Of a stretch of DNA of 64,000 nucleotides, positions 1-12,620 are shown one piece after another. Both the position numbers and the translations under genes were made by a program. Under the pieces are notes generated by a model that was not told the DNA's origin, did no database searches, and saw nothing but the letters and a program-made list of their open reading frames with translations. The stretch spans positions 88,103,680 through 88,167,679 of the forward strand of contig CM043962.1 in assembly GCA_014529385.2 (NCBI GenBank). Reading direction: 5' to 3'. The stretch is from Adiantum capillus-veneris (taxonomy: Eukaryota; Streptophyta; Polypodiopsida; Polypodiales; Pteridaceae). Each line of letters begins with the position of its first letter. Within the stretch, counting starts at the first letter, position 1.

Positions 1-2738
1 ACAGCATTAATTTTTCCATGCATTGACTGGGTATGCATAAATTAGGGCCACATTAATCGGTCAAGCATTAGCACAAATTTTTCAACCTATGCATGACACA
101 TACTCCGAGGCGATACCTTGTCGTCCGGCAGGACTCCGGCTAGGAGGGGGAGGCATTCTCAAATGCGGAACCAATAGCAGAAAGAGCAAAAAAGGGGCAT
201 GATTTTCGACTATTTTAAGGGTTGTTGTTTGATTGCAAAATTTTCTGGACTAACCCAAGTTTATATGCCCTTATACACCATGTGTCTATAGGTATATGGG
301 GCCAAACGCCAAATCAAGCCCCTAGGTGTGTGTATATAAGTAGAAATAGCCATTTTTCCGGTAAAATATTGGTAAAACGGAGAAATCCGGCCATAAAAAT
401 TTCATATGAGTGTATATAATGTTTTGCGAAGATGTTTGTGATTTATAATGATTTTTGGGGATTTTTTGGGTTTGATTTGCTATTTTTCTTTTAATTTTGC
501 TAATTTTCGGCAGAAAAACTTCAAAAATACAAAAAGCAGGTGAAAAACGGTCATAATGAAAAACAAAAAATATGGGGATGATCAGTGACTATAGGATAAC
601 CTATGGTACAGTGGGGGTGCAATTATGAGACTAGAGCGGAAAGCGTGTTTTGGCCAGGTTTTGACCGAAATGCCAAATTTCTGGTAAACAGAGCAAATGG
701 AGTCCAAATCAAGAAATTTTTGAGCCTGAACTGCATCTCGCAAATTTCATGAAAAGTGGTTCGGGGACCTCCATTATAAGAAATTTTCACCTCATTTTCA
801 CTATTGACCTTGTGGAGAGAGCTTCTGCCACCTAGAGCGAACGGACCTTCCAACAGCTTCTACGACGCGCACGACTACCCGACGGGTTTCAGACATGAGA
901 GGTAGGCTCACCACCTTGAGCTTTTTGCGCATGTTTGTCATTTTGTCACGAAAACTAGCGTAGGGTTCACACACAAAGCGGGCGGTAGAGACCTACAAGT
1001 AGAGGCGGCGACCTAATGGCTAACCCAAAAGCAACGAAACTTTATCGGAAGCTTACCCTAGCATAGGAGACCAGTCTTGAATGTCCAAAGGCAGTAGAAA
1101 ACCATTGGAAAAAACCCTAATTCCTAGAATCCCCCAAGAGGCCACCAAATGGGAAATCGGCGAAAAGGCGCCCAAATGCTACCAAAATTCATGGGTAGGA
1201 GCATCTCGACATGCTCGACAAGTCTATGTGACCCACATGACCAAAAAGTGACCCAAAGCGGCACTAAACTTCAGAAACAGCATCGGACACACAAAGCGTC
1301 AAATTGCTCTCGCGGCCAAACCGCATGTCCGTTTGCCACCAAACTTCACGAGCGGCTTTCCTAGACCATCAACAACCAAGTCCTATGGTGGTAGACCACC
1401 ACAAATCATTGAAGACATGTAAACGCAACCACGGGTGCTTCTAGAGCGACAAATTGCCAAATGAAGCTCCTGTGAATCCAAAGTCGACAAAAACCATACG
1501 GCAAGGATCCCCAAGGGATCGGGAAGCTATGGTGACCAACATCAAGAAATTTCATCGCCAAAAAGCACTCCAAAAGTCAGAAAACGGCTCGGAGGCTTTG
1601 AAGTCCACACAAGGAGTTAATTTCTATCCATTTGACTTTTTTGTTGAAATTAGGCTTAAAAGGGACTCAGGGGGACCAAGGGTAGGCACTAGGGGCACAA
1701 TCCATGAAAAATCATTAGGAGACATCCTACGCATAGGAGGGCATTTCTGGGCACAGATCCGAACATTTTTCATTATACATATTTTCTAAATGACCTTTAC
1801 ATGCTATCCACCAAGTCTCATCACATTTGGACCAAAATTGATCTCATATGCATGAAAAAACGCAAAGTTAGGGCATAGAGTCAATAATGGGCCATAGACC
1901 TACCAAATCTTGTCCAAATCACATGAAACTTGCACAACACATTCACAAGCACATCACCAACCAATCTATGTGGTCAGAAGCAAAAATTGTAGAAGTAGAC
2001 TATTTCACATTTTTGGCCAACAGAGGATGTTTTTTCATTCCAGATCCAATCACATCATCATCAAGAGCTCATATACCAATTTTGAAGCCATTCTAATCAA
2101 TTTTTAACCCCAACACCTTCAAGATACACTTTTTAGAGCCCCCAAACACTACACAGGCTCTTACAAGCATCAATCCTTGTCCAAATTCAAATCCAAGAGC
2201 ATAGCCATGTTCCATAGGCCAAGGACTACCCACAGAACAAATCCCATGCAATTTTGATGAAATAGACATCCTATGTGTAGGATGTCTCCAGCATAATTTG
2301 GACCTTCTGTGCAAAGAGTGACATCATGGAAGCCAATACCATGGTGCAATGAGCCCATATACCAATTTTCAACCCATTTGAACATCAATTGCTACCTGTT
2401 ATGGACTTTCTATCCAATTTGTGACCTAAAGCCTGAATCAGCCCCAAAAACTCCACCTTTTGATATCCAAATCCATATCCAAGAGCATAGCCATGTTCCA
2501 TAGGCCAAGGACTATCAGCATGTCAAGTATCACCCAATTCTGATGAAAAAGACATCCTACGCGTAGGATGTCTAAATGGAAAATTTTGGCCAGATTTGCA
2601 CTGTGAGCACATGCACAGTTTCACAAGTTCCTTTTGAAATTTATTTTCAATTTTCAAGTCATTTGGATAGTTAAAACTCAGTTTCTCAACTAATATGGAA
2701 AAAACACTAACTTCGGACTACTGAGTGCAATAGGATCT
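1..2738 (+). other. Non-coding leader of LTR element A
   Basis: No convincing gene is seen here; the short ORFs have no recognisable domains. The stretch leads directly into the long ORF at 2739 and is probably the untranslated leader (perhaps part of the 5' LTR) of the same element. No primer binding site was found, so the 5' LTR probably lies outside the window. The segment holds an imperfect direct repeat of about 280 bp (copies near 2180-2290 and 2465-2575), each ending in the palindrome listed separately. Confidence 0.5.
2265..2572. repeat. 22-bp palindromes in direct repeat
   Basis: A 22-bp palindrome of the form GACATCCTAYRYGTAGGAT followed by GTC occurs at 2265-2286 and, as a perfect palindrome with CGCG at its centre, at 2551-2572. 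A degenerate copy lies at 1721-1742 and a half site at 6789-6801 inside the 3' LTR. Both good copies are preceded by the same TGATGAAA context. They may be protein-binding sites or hairpins of element A; the role is unknown. Confidence 0.7.
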
Positions 2739-5700
2739 ATGGCAGCCGCGAAGTCACCGGCAAAGAAGAAAAGAATGACCATTAAGGATTACCTAGAAGA
2801 AGTGGAGCCCTTTGTCAATACACTAAAGCCCACCATCACATGGATCCAAAAAGATCTGCTAGAGTCCAACGACCTAAAGATCTACCAAGGAGTGTTCAAA
2901 GACACTGAAGGGAATGTGATCGAGCTACCAATGCTGCCGCAGGAACTCAATGAGTTCGTAAGAAGCAAGATGGCCGGGTACTTGGAGAAGATTGATCTCC
3001 ACAACTATTTTGAAGCAGTGCCGGTAGGGGTTGACATAAAGAGAGTCTGGGAGTTTGTGACAACAATAAAGGAAGATGGAGTGGCCAGAGTAAACGATCT
3101 GCAAGGTAGGCCAGAAATAGAAATAGTCATCACTGAGCAGGTTGTAGCAGATACACTAGACCTCTCCAACAAGGGGGATAGTGTAACTAAAAGAAGAGAT
3201 GATGTCAAGGTGTACAATGAGAAGAAAGGTAACTACACTTTTGAAGATATTGCCAACCCAAGAGTGGCAATCATGAGTCAGTTGTACAACCAATACTTCC
3301 ATATGTGCACGAAGTGGCCACAAAAGTACAGAATGCCACCAGGTGCAATTGCCACGACATTCACTTGGGCAATGATGAAGAGCACCCCAAAGATAATCAA
3401 TTATGCATCATATATACATGACAACCTAGTGAAGATGGGCAACAAGAAGCCAACGTATATTGTGCCAGGAGAACTAATCACTAAGGTGATTTATGGGGCA
3501 TTGCACGCAAAAGGAAGATGGCCTGGCCCCCTGTCACAAAACGACAGGCTGAGGCTCAAAGAAGACAAAGAAGACGAGCCACAAAGAGCACCAAGGGTTG
3601 CTACAAGATTGAAAAGATGGCTAGAACCTGTTCAAGAAGAGCAGCCATAGCAAAAGAAAGGAAAGAAAGAATTTGCCCAAGTGTCAGCAAAAGAGAAAAA
3701 GTCACAAAAAGCGGCAAGACTAGAGCGGCTGATGGACAGCTTCAGAGCAGAAAGAGCCCTTAAAGGCGATTTGAGTGAACTCTGGAAGCCGTCTCTAGAA
3801 TCAATGCCGGGATCATCCCGAAGGGTGCAAAGGGATAGATTCAAAGATTACATCAAAAATTTTGAGATTCTTGATGCCGCATCAGAAAATATACCACATG
3901 TACCTTTTACAGAGGAGGAAGTGGAGCAGGTACGACAGAAACTGCTAGACGAGTAAGAGAGCCAAGAGAGAGAAAGAAAAACAAAGGCAGACCGAGATCT
4001 AAAGAAAAAGCCTACATCTCTACCAGCCAGCCCACAGCCCTCACAACCGTCCTCACCACCTCCTAGCAGCCCTCCATAAGAAGATAAAGAGGCTGAAGAC
4101 AAACCAGAAGAACGAGAAGAGGCCAAGCAAGAGCAGAGCCAGGAGCCGGAACCAAAGGAAGAGGCTAAGCCTCGAAGTGGGCAACAAGAGCCAAATGAGT
4201 CATATAACACATTTTTGGACCTGCTAGTGGCAGGATACACGAAAGAAGAGGCTGCCACAGTCGCATTCGACTTGGCAAGCACAGGGCCTAAGGAACAAAT
4301 GCAAAGCATCAGGTTAGTAGAACTAAAAGAAATGGCCACAGATACAGTGGATCTGCACCCGCCCTCCAACGACTGGGATGTGGTGATGAAAAAGTTAACT
4401 GGGTTAAGAGCACAATCCATGGCCTCAGAAAGTGAGATGGCAGCTCTCAAGGCCACGGAAGTAAAGATAAAGCTAGAGGTAGACTCTCTACAAGGACAAA
4501 GTCAAAGGCAAAAAGAGAGAGAAGCGGAGCTACAGGCCAGTCTAGCAAGGGCATTGCAAAGATGCCAGGAAACGGAAAAGGAAAATCAGGCAGCAGCCCA
4601 AAGAATGCAAGGAGTTGAAGAGGAATGTCAGCAACTCAGCAAATCACTGAGAGATGCCGAGAGGGAAAGGGATAACCTTACCCTACAGCTGGCTGAGGAA
4701 TCTAAAGAAGTTGAAGCCATGCGAAATGCCAAAGAAAAGGTGGAGATAGATCAAGAAGCCAGCCAGGATGAGGTCCTTGAGCTCAAGGACCAGCTCAAAG
4801 TGAAAGATCAAACCATCCAGAGGCTGCGGGCATCTCCTGCCAGAGTCAGAGCTACTAGCTCGACTCACATCACTACGGAAAGTCAACTTTATGAAGAACA
4901 GATGCAAGAACTTCAGAAGGAGCTGACTCTAGAGAAAAAGCAAAGATTGATGATGGCAGAAGGGTCTATTGTCATGCAAACATGAATGGAAGAAGAACAA
5001 AAAGCCATGCAAGAGGAGTTACAAACTATCAATGGAAAGCTCGAGGAGGCGGAGAAGATAAACGCCGAGTTGAACGACCTCCTCGTGAATATGGGCGAAG
5101 AAGATGAAACAGAAAAACAAAAATGCCTAAGGCAGATTGAGGAGCTGAGAGGACAGCAAGGAGGAGAGCAAGAGGGCACAGGGCCAGCAGCCAATGAAGA
5201 TATAGATATAGAAAATGTGGCAGATCCGATGGACACACCTATGGAAGAGGAAATCCTAGAAGGATCCTCTCAAGAGCCACAAGATCTGACACAAGAGGAG
5301 GAAGAAAAGCTGCATAAGGCAATAGAGGTGGAGATCAGAGAGACAACAAAGGAAGCCTTGGAGTGGGAGCAGAGGGTTTTCAAGTCCATGACCATCCAGA
5401 AGATTGACGCCAGCAACCTCAGGCGTGAATGGCTTCAACCGCCTCTCCCATATCCTTTGCTAAAATATGAAGCCACCACCATCAATAAGAGGATTAGAGA
5501 AGAGTCGACCATGCCACTCTACAACGCAGATATCCCCCAACCAGAAGGGGTCAGGCTAATAGTTGACTCTCAGCCCAAATGGAGGAAGGCTTGGCTCACA
5601 AAGTACCCACAATACCTAATCCATTTGGTAGAGGCACCGAAAAACATCAGAGACAACCTCAGCTTTTGTCCTCTACCAAGGATCAGGACGTGGAAGGCCC

Positions 5701-6164
5701 AGGAGATATTACAAAGGAGCCAACCCACTTGGCTGAATTATCCTAAGCTACCGGGCTTGAAGGCAGGTGAGAGAATAAGTGTCCAATACATGGTGAAAAC
5801 CCTAACGGGCGCCATCAAATATTTCACTAGCTCACCTGACCTTACGTGCATCATGATGAAGAAAATGTGCAAAACCCTTTTAGCAGTATTTGAGACATTC
5901 AAGCCAGGCCAGGTGACAGACAGTATCTTCTTCTTCCAAGATACTTACAGATGTGCCTATGATCTGTCTGGTCAGCCTTCCAAGGAGGTGATACATGCGT
6001 TGTATCAAAGGATAATTTTTCTGCCATCCTATCACCTCCAGGCCTTTGAAGAAGCGTTCTACACCTGCTTCTTCACAATAAACACTGATATTTTCGGCCT
6101 AACAATGATGAATCTACATGCAAGATACGAATCACTGATCAAGATGCGTGAAACCATACGATAA
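2739..6164 (+). pseudogene. Long coiled-coil ORF of LTR element A, four stops
   Basis: One reading frame of 1141 codons begins at ATG 2739 and ends at the TAA just before a polypurine tract. It is broken only by TAG 3648, TAA 3954, TAA 4077 and TGA 4983, each one C-to-T change from CAG, CAA, CAA and CGA; the flanking protein continues in frame. The first 300 residues are globular. Their layout (a VWEF-type helix, then a short charged segment and a helix ending in DTLDL) faintly resembles the putative plant transposon protein domain Transposase_32; this is inference. Residues about 320-500 are charged and proline-rich. Residues 550-850 are Glu/Lys/Gln heptad-rich coiled coil. The last 250 residues are globular and unrecognised. 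There is no protease, reverse transcriptase or integrase, so the element would be non-autonomous, with a Gag-like or accessory protein. Confidence is high for the single frame and low for function. Confidence 0.75.
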
Positions 6165-6201
6165 AGAAGCAATTCAGTGGCGATGTCGGGGATGACATGA
6201 G

Positions 6202-6216
6202 CAAGGAGGGGGGGAG
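6202..6216 (+). promoter_or_regulatory. Polypurine tract of element A
   Basis: A purine-only run (after the first C) directly precedes TGTTAG, the presumed start of the 3' LTR. It lies about 40 bp after the stop codon of the long ORF. This is the normal plus-strand primer position in LTR retrotransposons. Confidence 0.75.
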
Positions 6217-7091
6217 TGTTAGAAGCTGGACACACCCCACGGAAACTGACTACTCGGAAGATTATCATTTTTTGTAATTATTCATTTATTGAGGAAGCCT
6301 GATTTTTCACCTTGTAAAAATTGGGGCTTACAGAAGTTTCCAGATTGTATCCCAGTTTTGATAGTTAGATTGAGTAGATGGTTGATTTTGGAACTTTAGG
6401 GTTTGAGAATTCTAAGGTATATATACCACTTTTTGACCTTAATGCAAAAACCTTTTGTCATTTTTAAAAACAAGTTTTGAAGTCTGTGACTGAGCGTACT
6501 GTGTACGAGAGAGAGTGTGAGCTTCATCTTGACGCTATGTGTGCACCGGTGGTCGGAATCGAGTGCGGAGAAGTGCAACGTGTTGCCCCTGACAAGAGCT
6601 ACGCGCCGATACCTACATTGCGCGCGTATGTTCCGGTTTTGCGAGCTCCTTCTACGAGCTTCATCTGGTGATTTGGTAAGCATATGTTGTCCGATTTTGC
6701 ATTGCAGCATATCCACGCGTTCACATTGAGTAGAGCTACACATTAGGCACTTTAGATTTTGGAAATGAAGACCAACAAATTTCGGCCAGACATCCTATGT
6801 GATTTTGCACCGGGTGTTTTGGGTTGGGGTTTTGGTTCATCGACCTTAGGGAGAGCGACCTATTGGTGTTAGTAGGGTCTCCTTCAAGTTCTATGGTGTT
6901 TTGAGATTGTTTAATGGGTGGTCGACTCTAGACAGCGTGTAGGAAGTTTCCTCTTATGCACTCTTGAAGACTGTGACTTAGACAATTGGTGGAGACCTCT
7001 GTAGGAATTAGTTAGGAGTCGGTCGAGTGTAGGTTGACACCTTATGCTTGCTTCCACGCGCCTGCGGTTCGAGCTTCGTCCTTAGCTGACA
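6217..7091 (+). repeat. 3' LTR of element A
   Basis: The segment begins with TGTTAG after the polypurine tract and probably ends with CTGACA at about 7091, giving TG...CA ends. A TATA-like GGTATATATACC lies near 6416-6430. The right boundary is inferred from the terminal bases and from the return of gypsy coding sequence just downstream. No 5' LTR is in the window for comparison. Confidence 0.55.
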
Positions 7092-7102
7092 AATCTTGTT
7101 AG

Positions 7103-7420
7103 GTGAGTTCTCGTTGTGCTGACGTCCATCGTGGCGTATCCGTCCAACACATATCTATAGAGTTGGCCACCAAGCTAGGCATACAAGCCTACGAGATGGG
7201 AGATGTCCTACCCGCAGATAGTGCTTTCAAGGAGCAAGAAGCTTCAGTCACTCCCTTAATCGGGAAATTGAGGCTCCATGTCCATAGCTATGTGGACAAA
7301 GAGGACTTCTTTATCTCTCCTCTCAAGCATGAGGATGTAATCCTAGGGGCACCATGGTTTGATTGCATGGCTGCCAATGTTAAATTTCCTGAAAGGAGAA
7401 TCTCCTTTAAGTTCAGGTAA
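7103..7420 (+). pseudogene. gypsy1 retropepsin-like protease fragment
   Basis: The protein reads HISIELATKLGI near its start, the segment that normally follows the catalytic DTGA/DSGA loop of gypsy proteases. VILGAPWFD, the C-terminal protease motif, comes later. The catalytic aspartate loop itself is not legible because the frame upstream of residue 12 is lost at the junction with element A. It is the N-terminal remnant of pol. Confidence 0.75.
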
Positions 7421-8989
7421 AAAGATATGTATATAGATGCTAAGAAAATGGGTAACAATATACCCATTGTACATACACAAGCTTTCAACAAGTCAATAAA
7501 GAGCTCTATTTTCGTGTATATGATTTTTGTTAAAGATTCTCAAAATGAACCTAATATTTTAGCAAAAGAAAATATACACAATTGAAAGAAATTAGAGTTA
7601 TCCAATTTTCTCAAGGGGTTTCAAGATGTCTTTATTGACGACATCCCTTGTGAGCTACCTCTTAAACAAGGCAATGATGACCATGCAATTGAACTTCTTC
7701 CAGGAAGTTCACCGCCTAACAAACCTCCTTATAGAGTTTCTCAAGCTCAACAAGAGGAGATTATGTGGCAAGTACATGAGTTAGTTGAGAAGGGCACGGT
7801 TAATTAGGCCTAGCTCACCTCCATTTAGTTCTCCTGTGCCACTAGTTCAAAAGAAAGACGGCATATATCGTATGTGTGTCGACTATAGAGCACTAAATAG
7901 GATCACTATCAAAAATAAGTTTCCCGTTCCACGGGTAGAAGACCTATTTGACAAGTTACAAGGGTCCACCTACTTCAGTAGGATTGACATTGATCAAGAC
8001 ATTGTAAAGACCGCATTTTGCACTACGTTTGGTCTTTACGGATACATTGTCATGCCTTTTGGCTTGACCAATGTACCAACCACATTCAACCGCTTGATGG
8101 AGAAGCTATTCAGGCCTCACCGAACCTTTACTGGAGTGTTCTTTGATGATATCATCATCTACTCTAATTCATTAGACGAACACAAGCAACACCTCCAAGT
8201 AATATTTCAAGTTCTAAGAGAGAATAAACTTTATGTTAATCGAAAGAAAAGTGAATTTTTCTTACAAGAGATTCAGTATTTAGGTCACATTATCTCTCAA
8301 GATGGCATCCAAATGGATCCATCAAAGTTAGAGGTAATAAAAGGATGGCCTAAACCAAGGAATCTTCATGAATTAAGAAGCTTTATAGGTATGTGCGCAT
8401 ACTATAGACGCTTCACAGAAAAGTTCTCACTAATAGCAGGACCATTACATGACCTAACAAATAAGAACGTTAGGTACACATGGTCTGCCAAGGAGAACAA
8501 TGATTTTGAAAAGCTTAAACAAAAGCTTATCTCTCAACCTGTACTTACACTACCGGATCTCTCAAAGCCATTTGAGGTCCAATGTGACGCGTGTGGTGAT
8601 TTCCTTGGAGCTGTTTTGCTTCAAGAAGGGCACGCCATAGGCTATGAAAGTCGAAGGCTCGACCCTGTTGAGCAAGCTCTAGGCATATATGAAAAGGAAC
8701 TCCTCGCAGTTCTACATGCCTTAGATTCATGGAAGCACTATTTATTGGGGACTCCTTTCATTCTATGAACGGATCACCAAAGTCTTAAGTACTTCATGAC
8801 GCAGACCAAGCTCTCTGACAAACAAATGAGGTGGGTAAATTTCCTTTCGCAATTTCATTTTCATATCGCTCGCGTTGCTGGCAAGCATAATCAAGTAGCC
8901 GATGCACTCTCAAGACAGCCAAGAGTGAATGCGGTTTCCATAGCAACTCACAATGATCTATCTTCTATGATAGATGAGTATGCTATTTT
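7421..8989 (+). pseudogene. gypsy1 reverse transcriptase and RNase H
   Basis: A linker reading DVFIDDIPCELP and PPYRVSQAQQEEI leads into the reverse transcriptase: CVDYRALN, MPFGLTN, the catalytic FFDDII (motif C near 8147) and YLGHIIS. RNase H follows with DACGD, KELLAVLHAL and VADALSR. Faults: a frameshift near 7800; loss of roughly ten residues after SRIDID, where motif A normally continues into SGYHQI; and TGA at 8766-8768 where CGA is expected before TDHQSLKYF. The family normally copies element RNA into DNA in cytoplasmic particles. This copy is dead as it stands. Confidence 0.88.
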
Positions 8990-9007
8990 GATCCTGATTT
9001 TAGAGAT

Positions 9008-9781
9008 GTGATTTCAGCCCTTGCACTAGGGAAGAAAGAGGAACCATTTACTTTACAAGATGGTTATCTTCTCTATGGCAATAGACTATGCGTTACTAGC
9101 TCACTACGTGAGAAAGTGATGTATGAATCTCATGCTCCTCCTTATGCGGGGCATAGAGGGATTCAGTCTACCCTAAAAGGGATTAAAACATATTTCTTTT
9201 GGCCTACCATGAAAGCAAACATACAAGAGTATGTTTCTAAATGTGTGGTATGCCAAAAGACAAAATTCGATAGAGGGAAGCAACTTGGATTGCTTCAACC
9301 TTTGCCAATCCCTAATTCTCCATGGGAGAGCATATCCATGGATTTTATATTTGGATTGCCTAAGTCTATCCATGGGAATACGGGAATATGGACAATAGTA
9401 GACAGGTTCGGTAAACAAGCTCATTTTATACCTGTCAAAAAGACTATCAAAGCCCATCAAATGGCAACCCTCTTCATTTCACAAATCTTCAAGTACCATG
9501 GCTTTCCAATGTCCATAGTGTCGGATAGAGATCCTAGAATGACCAGTAACTTCTGGAAGGGTCTCTTTGAGAATTTAGGAACAAGGCTAAACTTCTCTTC
9601 GGTCTATCACCCGCAAACAGATGGCCAAAGTGAAATAGCTAACCTAACAATTCTCGATCTACTAAAAGCCTATGTAACGGAAGTAGATCAAAGATCCCAA
9701 TGGGAGAAGTACTTACCCTTAGTGGAGTATGCCTACAATAACACTATACATACTTCCAGGGAAAAGCACCTTTTCAGATAA
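9008..9781 (+). pseudogene. gypsy1 integrase
   Basis: The HHCC zinc-binding region (HAPPYAGHRGI, then CVVCQK) is followed by the DDE core: the first D in SMDFIFGLP, the second in [11 protein letters not shown], then HPQTDGQSEIAN with the catalytic-region Glu. The frame ends at 9781 in the region equivalent to STGKAPFEI of related elements; the remainder continues in a shifted frame. Confidence 0.88.
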
Positions 9782-9804
9782 TTAAGGGAAGATCAAAAAG
9801 TCCC

Positions 9805-10413
9805 TTGCTACTTAAGGTACACGGAAGATCTTCGTTGCAGATGAGTATAGCTGAGACCTACAAGAATCTTTTCAAAAGATTAAGGATGCTATCTCTATCT
9901 CACAGAAAAGGAAAAAGGCTGCTTGCTGACAAGCACAGAAGAGCCCAATCCTTTAAAGAAAATGATTGGGTCTTATTAAAATTTCCCAAGGCTCAATTAA
10001 GGCACACGACGGGCAAGAATCCTACCGGACACCAACAGTACTTTGTTAGCAAAAAGGTACTATGGTCCCTTCTAAATTCTTAGGCCAATCAATGAGATGG
10101 CCTATCAACTCAAGTTGCCCAACCATTCGCTCATACACAATGCTTTCCATGTGAGCCTACTAAAGCCTTACAAAGGAGAGCCACCACAAGAACCAACAAT
10201 TGAAGACCCACCGGAGATCGAGGACCAAGAAGAGGTGCTACAGCCCGAGTCCATTCTCCGACATGAAGACAAGGTACTAAGAGGCGGTAAGACTATCCGT
10301 TGATATCTTATAAAGTTTAAGAATTATCCTTTTGAAGATGCTAGATGGATGCAAGGCATACAATTAAAGGATAACCTAAACCTTGTCAATGCTTACAATG
10401 CTTCCCTAGAGTA
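9805..10413 (+). pseudogene. gypsy1 integrase C-terminus and chromodomain
   Basis: The integrase C-terminal region is recognisable (KHRRAQSFKENDWVLL, then [19 protein letters not shown]), followed by a chromodomain-like end (YLIKFKNYPFEDARW). A TGA at 10301-10303 replaces the CGA expected between GKTIR and YLIKFKNYP. The chromodomain of chromoviruses is thought to guide integration to marked chromatin. Several frameshifts are present. Confidence 0.8.
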
Positions 10414-10754
10414 AGCAAATGTAGAAATGTTAAAAATGAACAAAGTTTTTATCTTATAAGACTGTCTTTTTCTTTATTGTGCACAAAAATGAAGTAGTAT
10501 GCATGCTTAGATCAAGTTTGCGGAGACGACCTCTCCCAAACACCAAGTAGAGCTTGTCACTCTACTATGGAAGATGATAGGACTAATGTGCAGACATGCT
10601 TGCGGTAGCCTCAGGCTCTCAAGCGCCAAATGGACTAGTCATCCATTGTGAAATGATGTCGTAGGGTAACATAGGGATTCTCTACCCGCTAAGAAAAGGA
10701 CTAATGAATATGCTTTATCTTCTCTACCCCATAGTCGAGGACAAATATGATTTC

Positions 10755-10764
10755 AAGAGAGAGG
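10755..10764 (+). promoter_or_regulatory. Polypurine tract of gypsy1
   Basis: The ten-base run AAGAGAGAGG immediately precedes TGATGTCATAATAATC, the presumed start of the 3' LTR. Another 340 bp of untranslated sequence separates it from the pol stop. Confidence 0.6.
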
Positions 10765-12620
10765 TGATGTCATAATAATCAATATCTAATTCTCCTAAAT
10801 GATTTTCTCATGTTAAACTAATCATTTAATATGGGGAAGTGTCAAGGGAGAAAAAGCTAGAATATTGGTTAAGCTAGCAGACCGGCCACAGTAGGGATCC
10901 AAAGGAGGGAAAATAGGGATCCAAAGGGGGGGCCATCTCTCTAGAAGACTATTGGACAATCTCCCAAGGGGACCAATGAGCATTCAGCACCCCAATGGCT
11001 TGCTTGATTCCTATTGGCCAGGAGGCAAAGGGATCCAATGAGAGTTGAGTTGAATTAAATAATTACCTAAAGCTCTCACAAAATGGGAAATGGGGACACA
11101 TGTCATAAGGCTATCACTTATGCTGCTTAATTACAATTGGCTAAGCCTGCATTAGGAAAAATATGAACCCTCTAGGGGCCCTTTGGGATTAAGGTTAATT
11201 AGAGGCTAGCCAATAGGAAGAGGGTGGTGGACACACTCTATACCCTCAAAAAAGTAGGGAGACAAGGTAGCCTTACACCTCTTAATGGCCTCTTACCTAG
11301 TGAGAAGGTAAGGGAGGTGGCTAGGGGAAAGGGAGGGAGGGGGGGGGGACCACTTTGACCTTTTTTCCCCCACTTTTTGGCCCGGATTTAAAAATACACT
11401 AAAAATTTCAAATTTTCAAAAAATTTCAAATTTCAAGTTTTCCCTCCTTAAAAGGTCCCCTAACCTATTTCATGGTCAAAAAAGTATTTTTGACCTCCAA
11501 AAGTCAAAAACGTGCACTAAAAAATTCCAAAAAATTAAATTTTTTCAAAAATTTTCAAAACATCATTTTCCACCCTCCACCCCTATAGTCCAACATTATC
11601 TCTCTACTAGCTTTCTCCCATCTCCATTGTAGCACCAAGCAAGCTTCTTCCCCATCTCTTCCCCTTGCCCACCACATAGTTCCACACCAAGCTAGCTCCT
11701 CTCCCTTCTCTCACCTCCATTACAGCATGAAACAAGATTCTCCTCCTTCTACTTTCATTCACTCGCACTACATGGAAACCTCTACTCCCGAAGGTGGAAA
11801 AAGCATCAACTCACATGACTTGCATACCACAAGAACAGGAGGTGTGAATAGTGCATGGGCATTGCAAGGATTCATCTCCAACATAAAGATAGAATGGTGA
11901 GAAAACTAGCCTTGTAGCTTACATTCAGAGCTTAAGATCATCTCCATCTTTAAGTTTATCATGCTGGAGGGAATTAACCTCTTTATGGCTTTCAATGTTT
12001 AGGCTTCACACCTCATAACATTGGGTGGTGCTATTTTGTTGATGGCTTTGGTGCGCCATCTATAGTTTTGTAGCATGTGATTGAGTCTCACAATGTAAGT
12101 AAGTTGTGTTATCTATGGAGAGTCATCAAAGATTTTTCTTATAATTTATTCTTTGTATAGTTGTCATTAGATTATTAGAATGATATCATTTTGTACTTTA
12201 TAACTTTGTGCTCACATAATCTGTTGTTTACTTACAGAGTCAACTTGTTTTGAGAGGACATGAGCAAGCAACCATGTGCAGAGATGGAAATCACCCTATT
12301 TTTGTTCCATGAGGAACCTTTCACTACCGTGTTAAAAGATTTTGATAAGAATAGTAGGATTTTTGTAGAATCTTGAACCAATAGGTACTCTCTAGGAGCT
12401 CTTAGAAAAGCCATCCCTATAGTACTACTATCTTCCTTAGTGTCATAGACACACAAATACTCGTGTATATGAATCTCTAGATGAGAAAGACAAATACTTG
12501 TAAGAGAAGCCTAACAGCAACAACATTGTCTCCATTTGTAATTATTTTTATGAGGCTGGATTCCTCTATAAATGCAATATAAATATTTCTTTTTGTTAAA
12601 TGGTGTCGCACTGAGTGAGA
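10765..12620 (+). repeat. Probable 3' LTR of gypsy1, right end unresolved
   Basis: Non-coding sequence starts with TG after a polypurine tract. It contains G-rich and T/A-rich runs (near 11335-11560), long pyrimidine-rich stretches and an AATATAAATATT run near 12565-12590. No second LTR is available for comparison, so the end is a guess. No gene is visible. Confidence 0.35.

Larger units (their letters stand above)
7092..12620 (+). mobile_element. Ty3/gypsy chromovirus (gypsy1), 5' truncated
   Basis: Protease, reverse transcriptase, RNase H, integrase and chromodomain follow in the gypsy order over 7103-10413. A polypurine tract (10755-10764) and an LTR-like start follow. Gag, primer binding site and 5' LTR are missing: the element starts abruptly after the LTR of element A, which presumably inserted into it. 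The pol frame is broken by several frameshifts and C-to-T stops, so it is not autonomous. The chromodomain places it among chromoviruses. The right end is not resolved. Confidence 0.8.

Noticed and set aside
3848-4456. Minus-strand 202-codon Ser-rich frame
   Set aside because: Antisense shadow of the coiled-coil/proline-rich part of the element A ORF.
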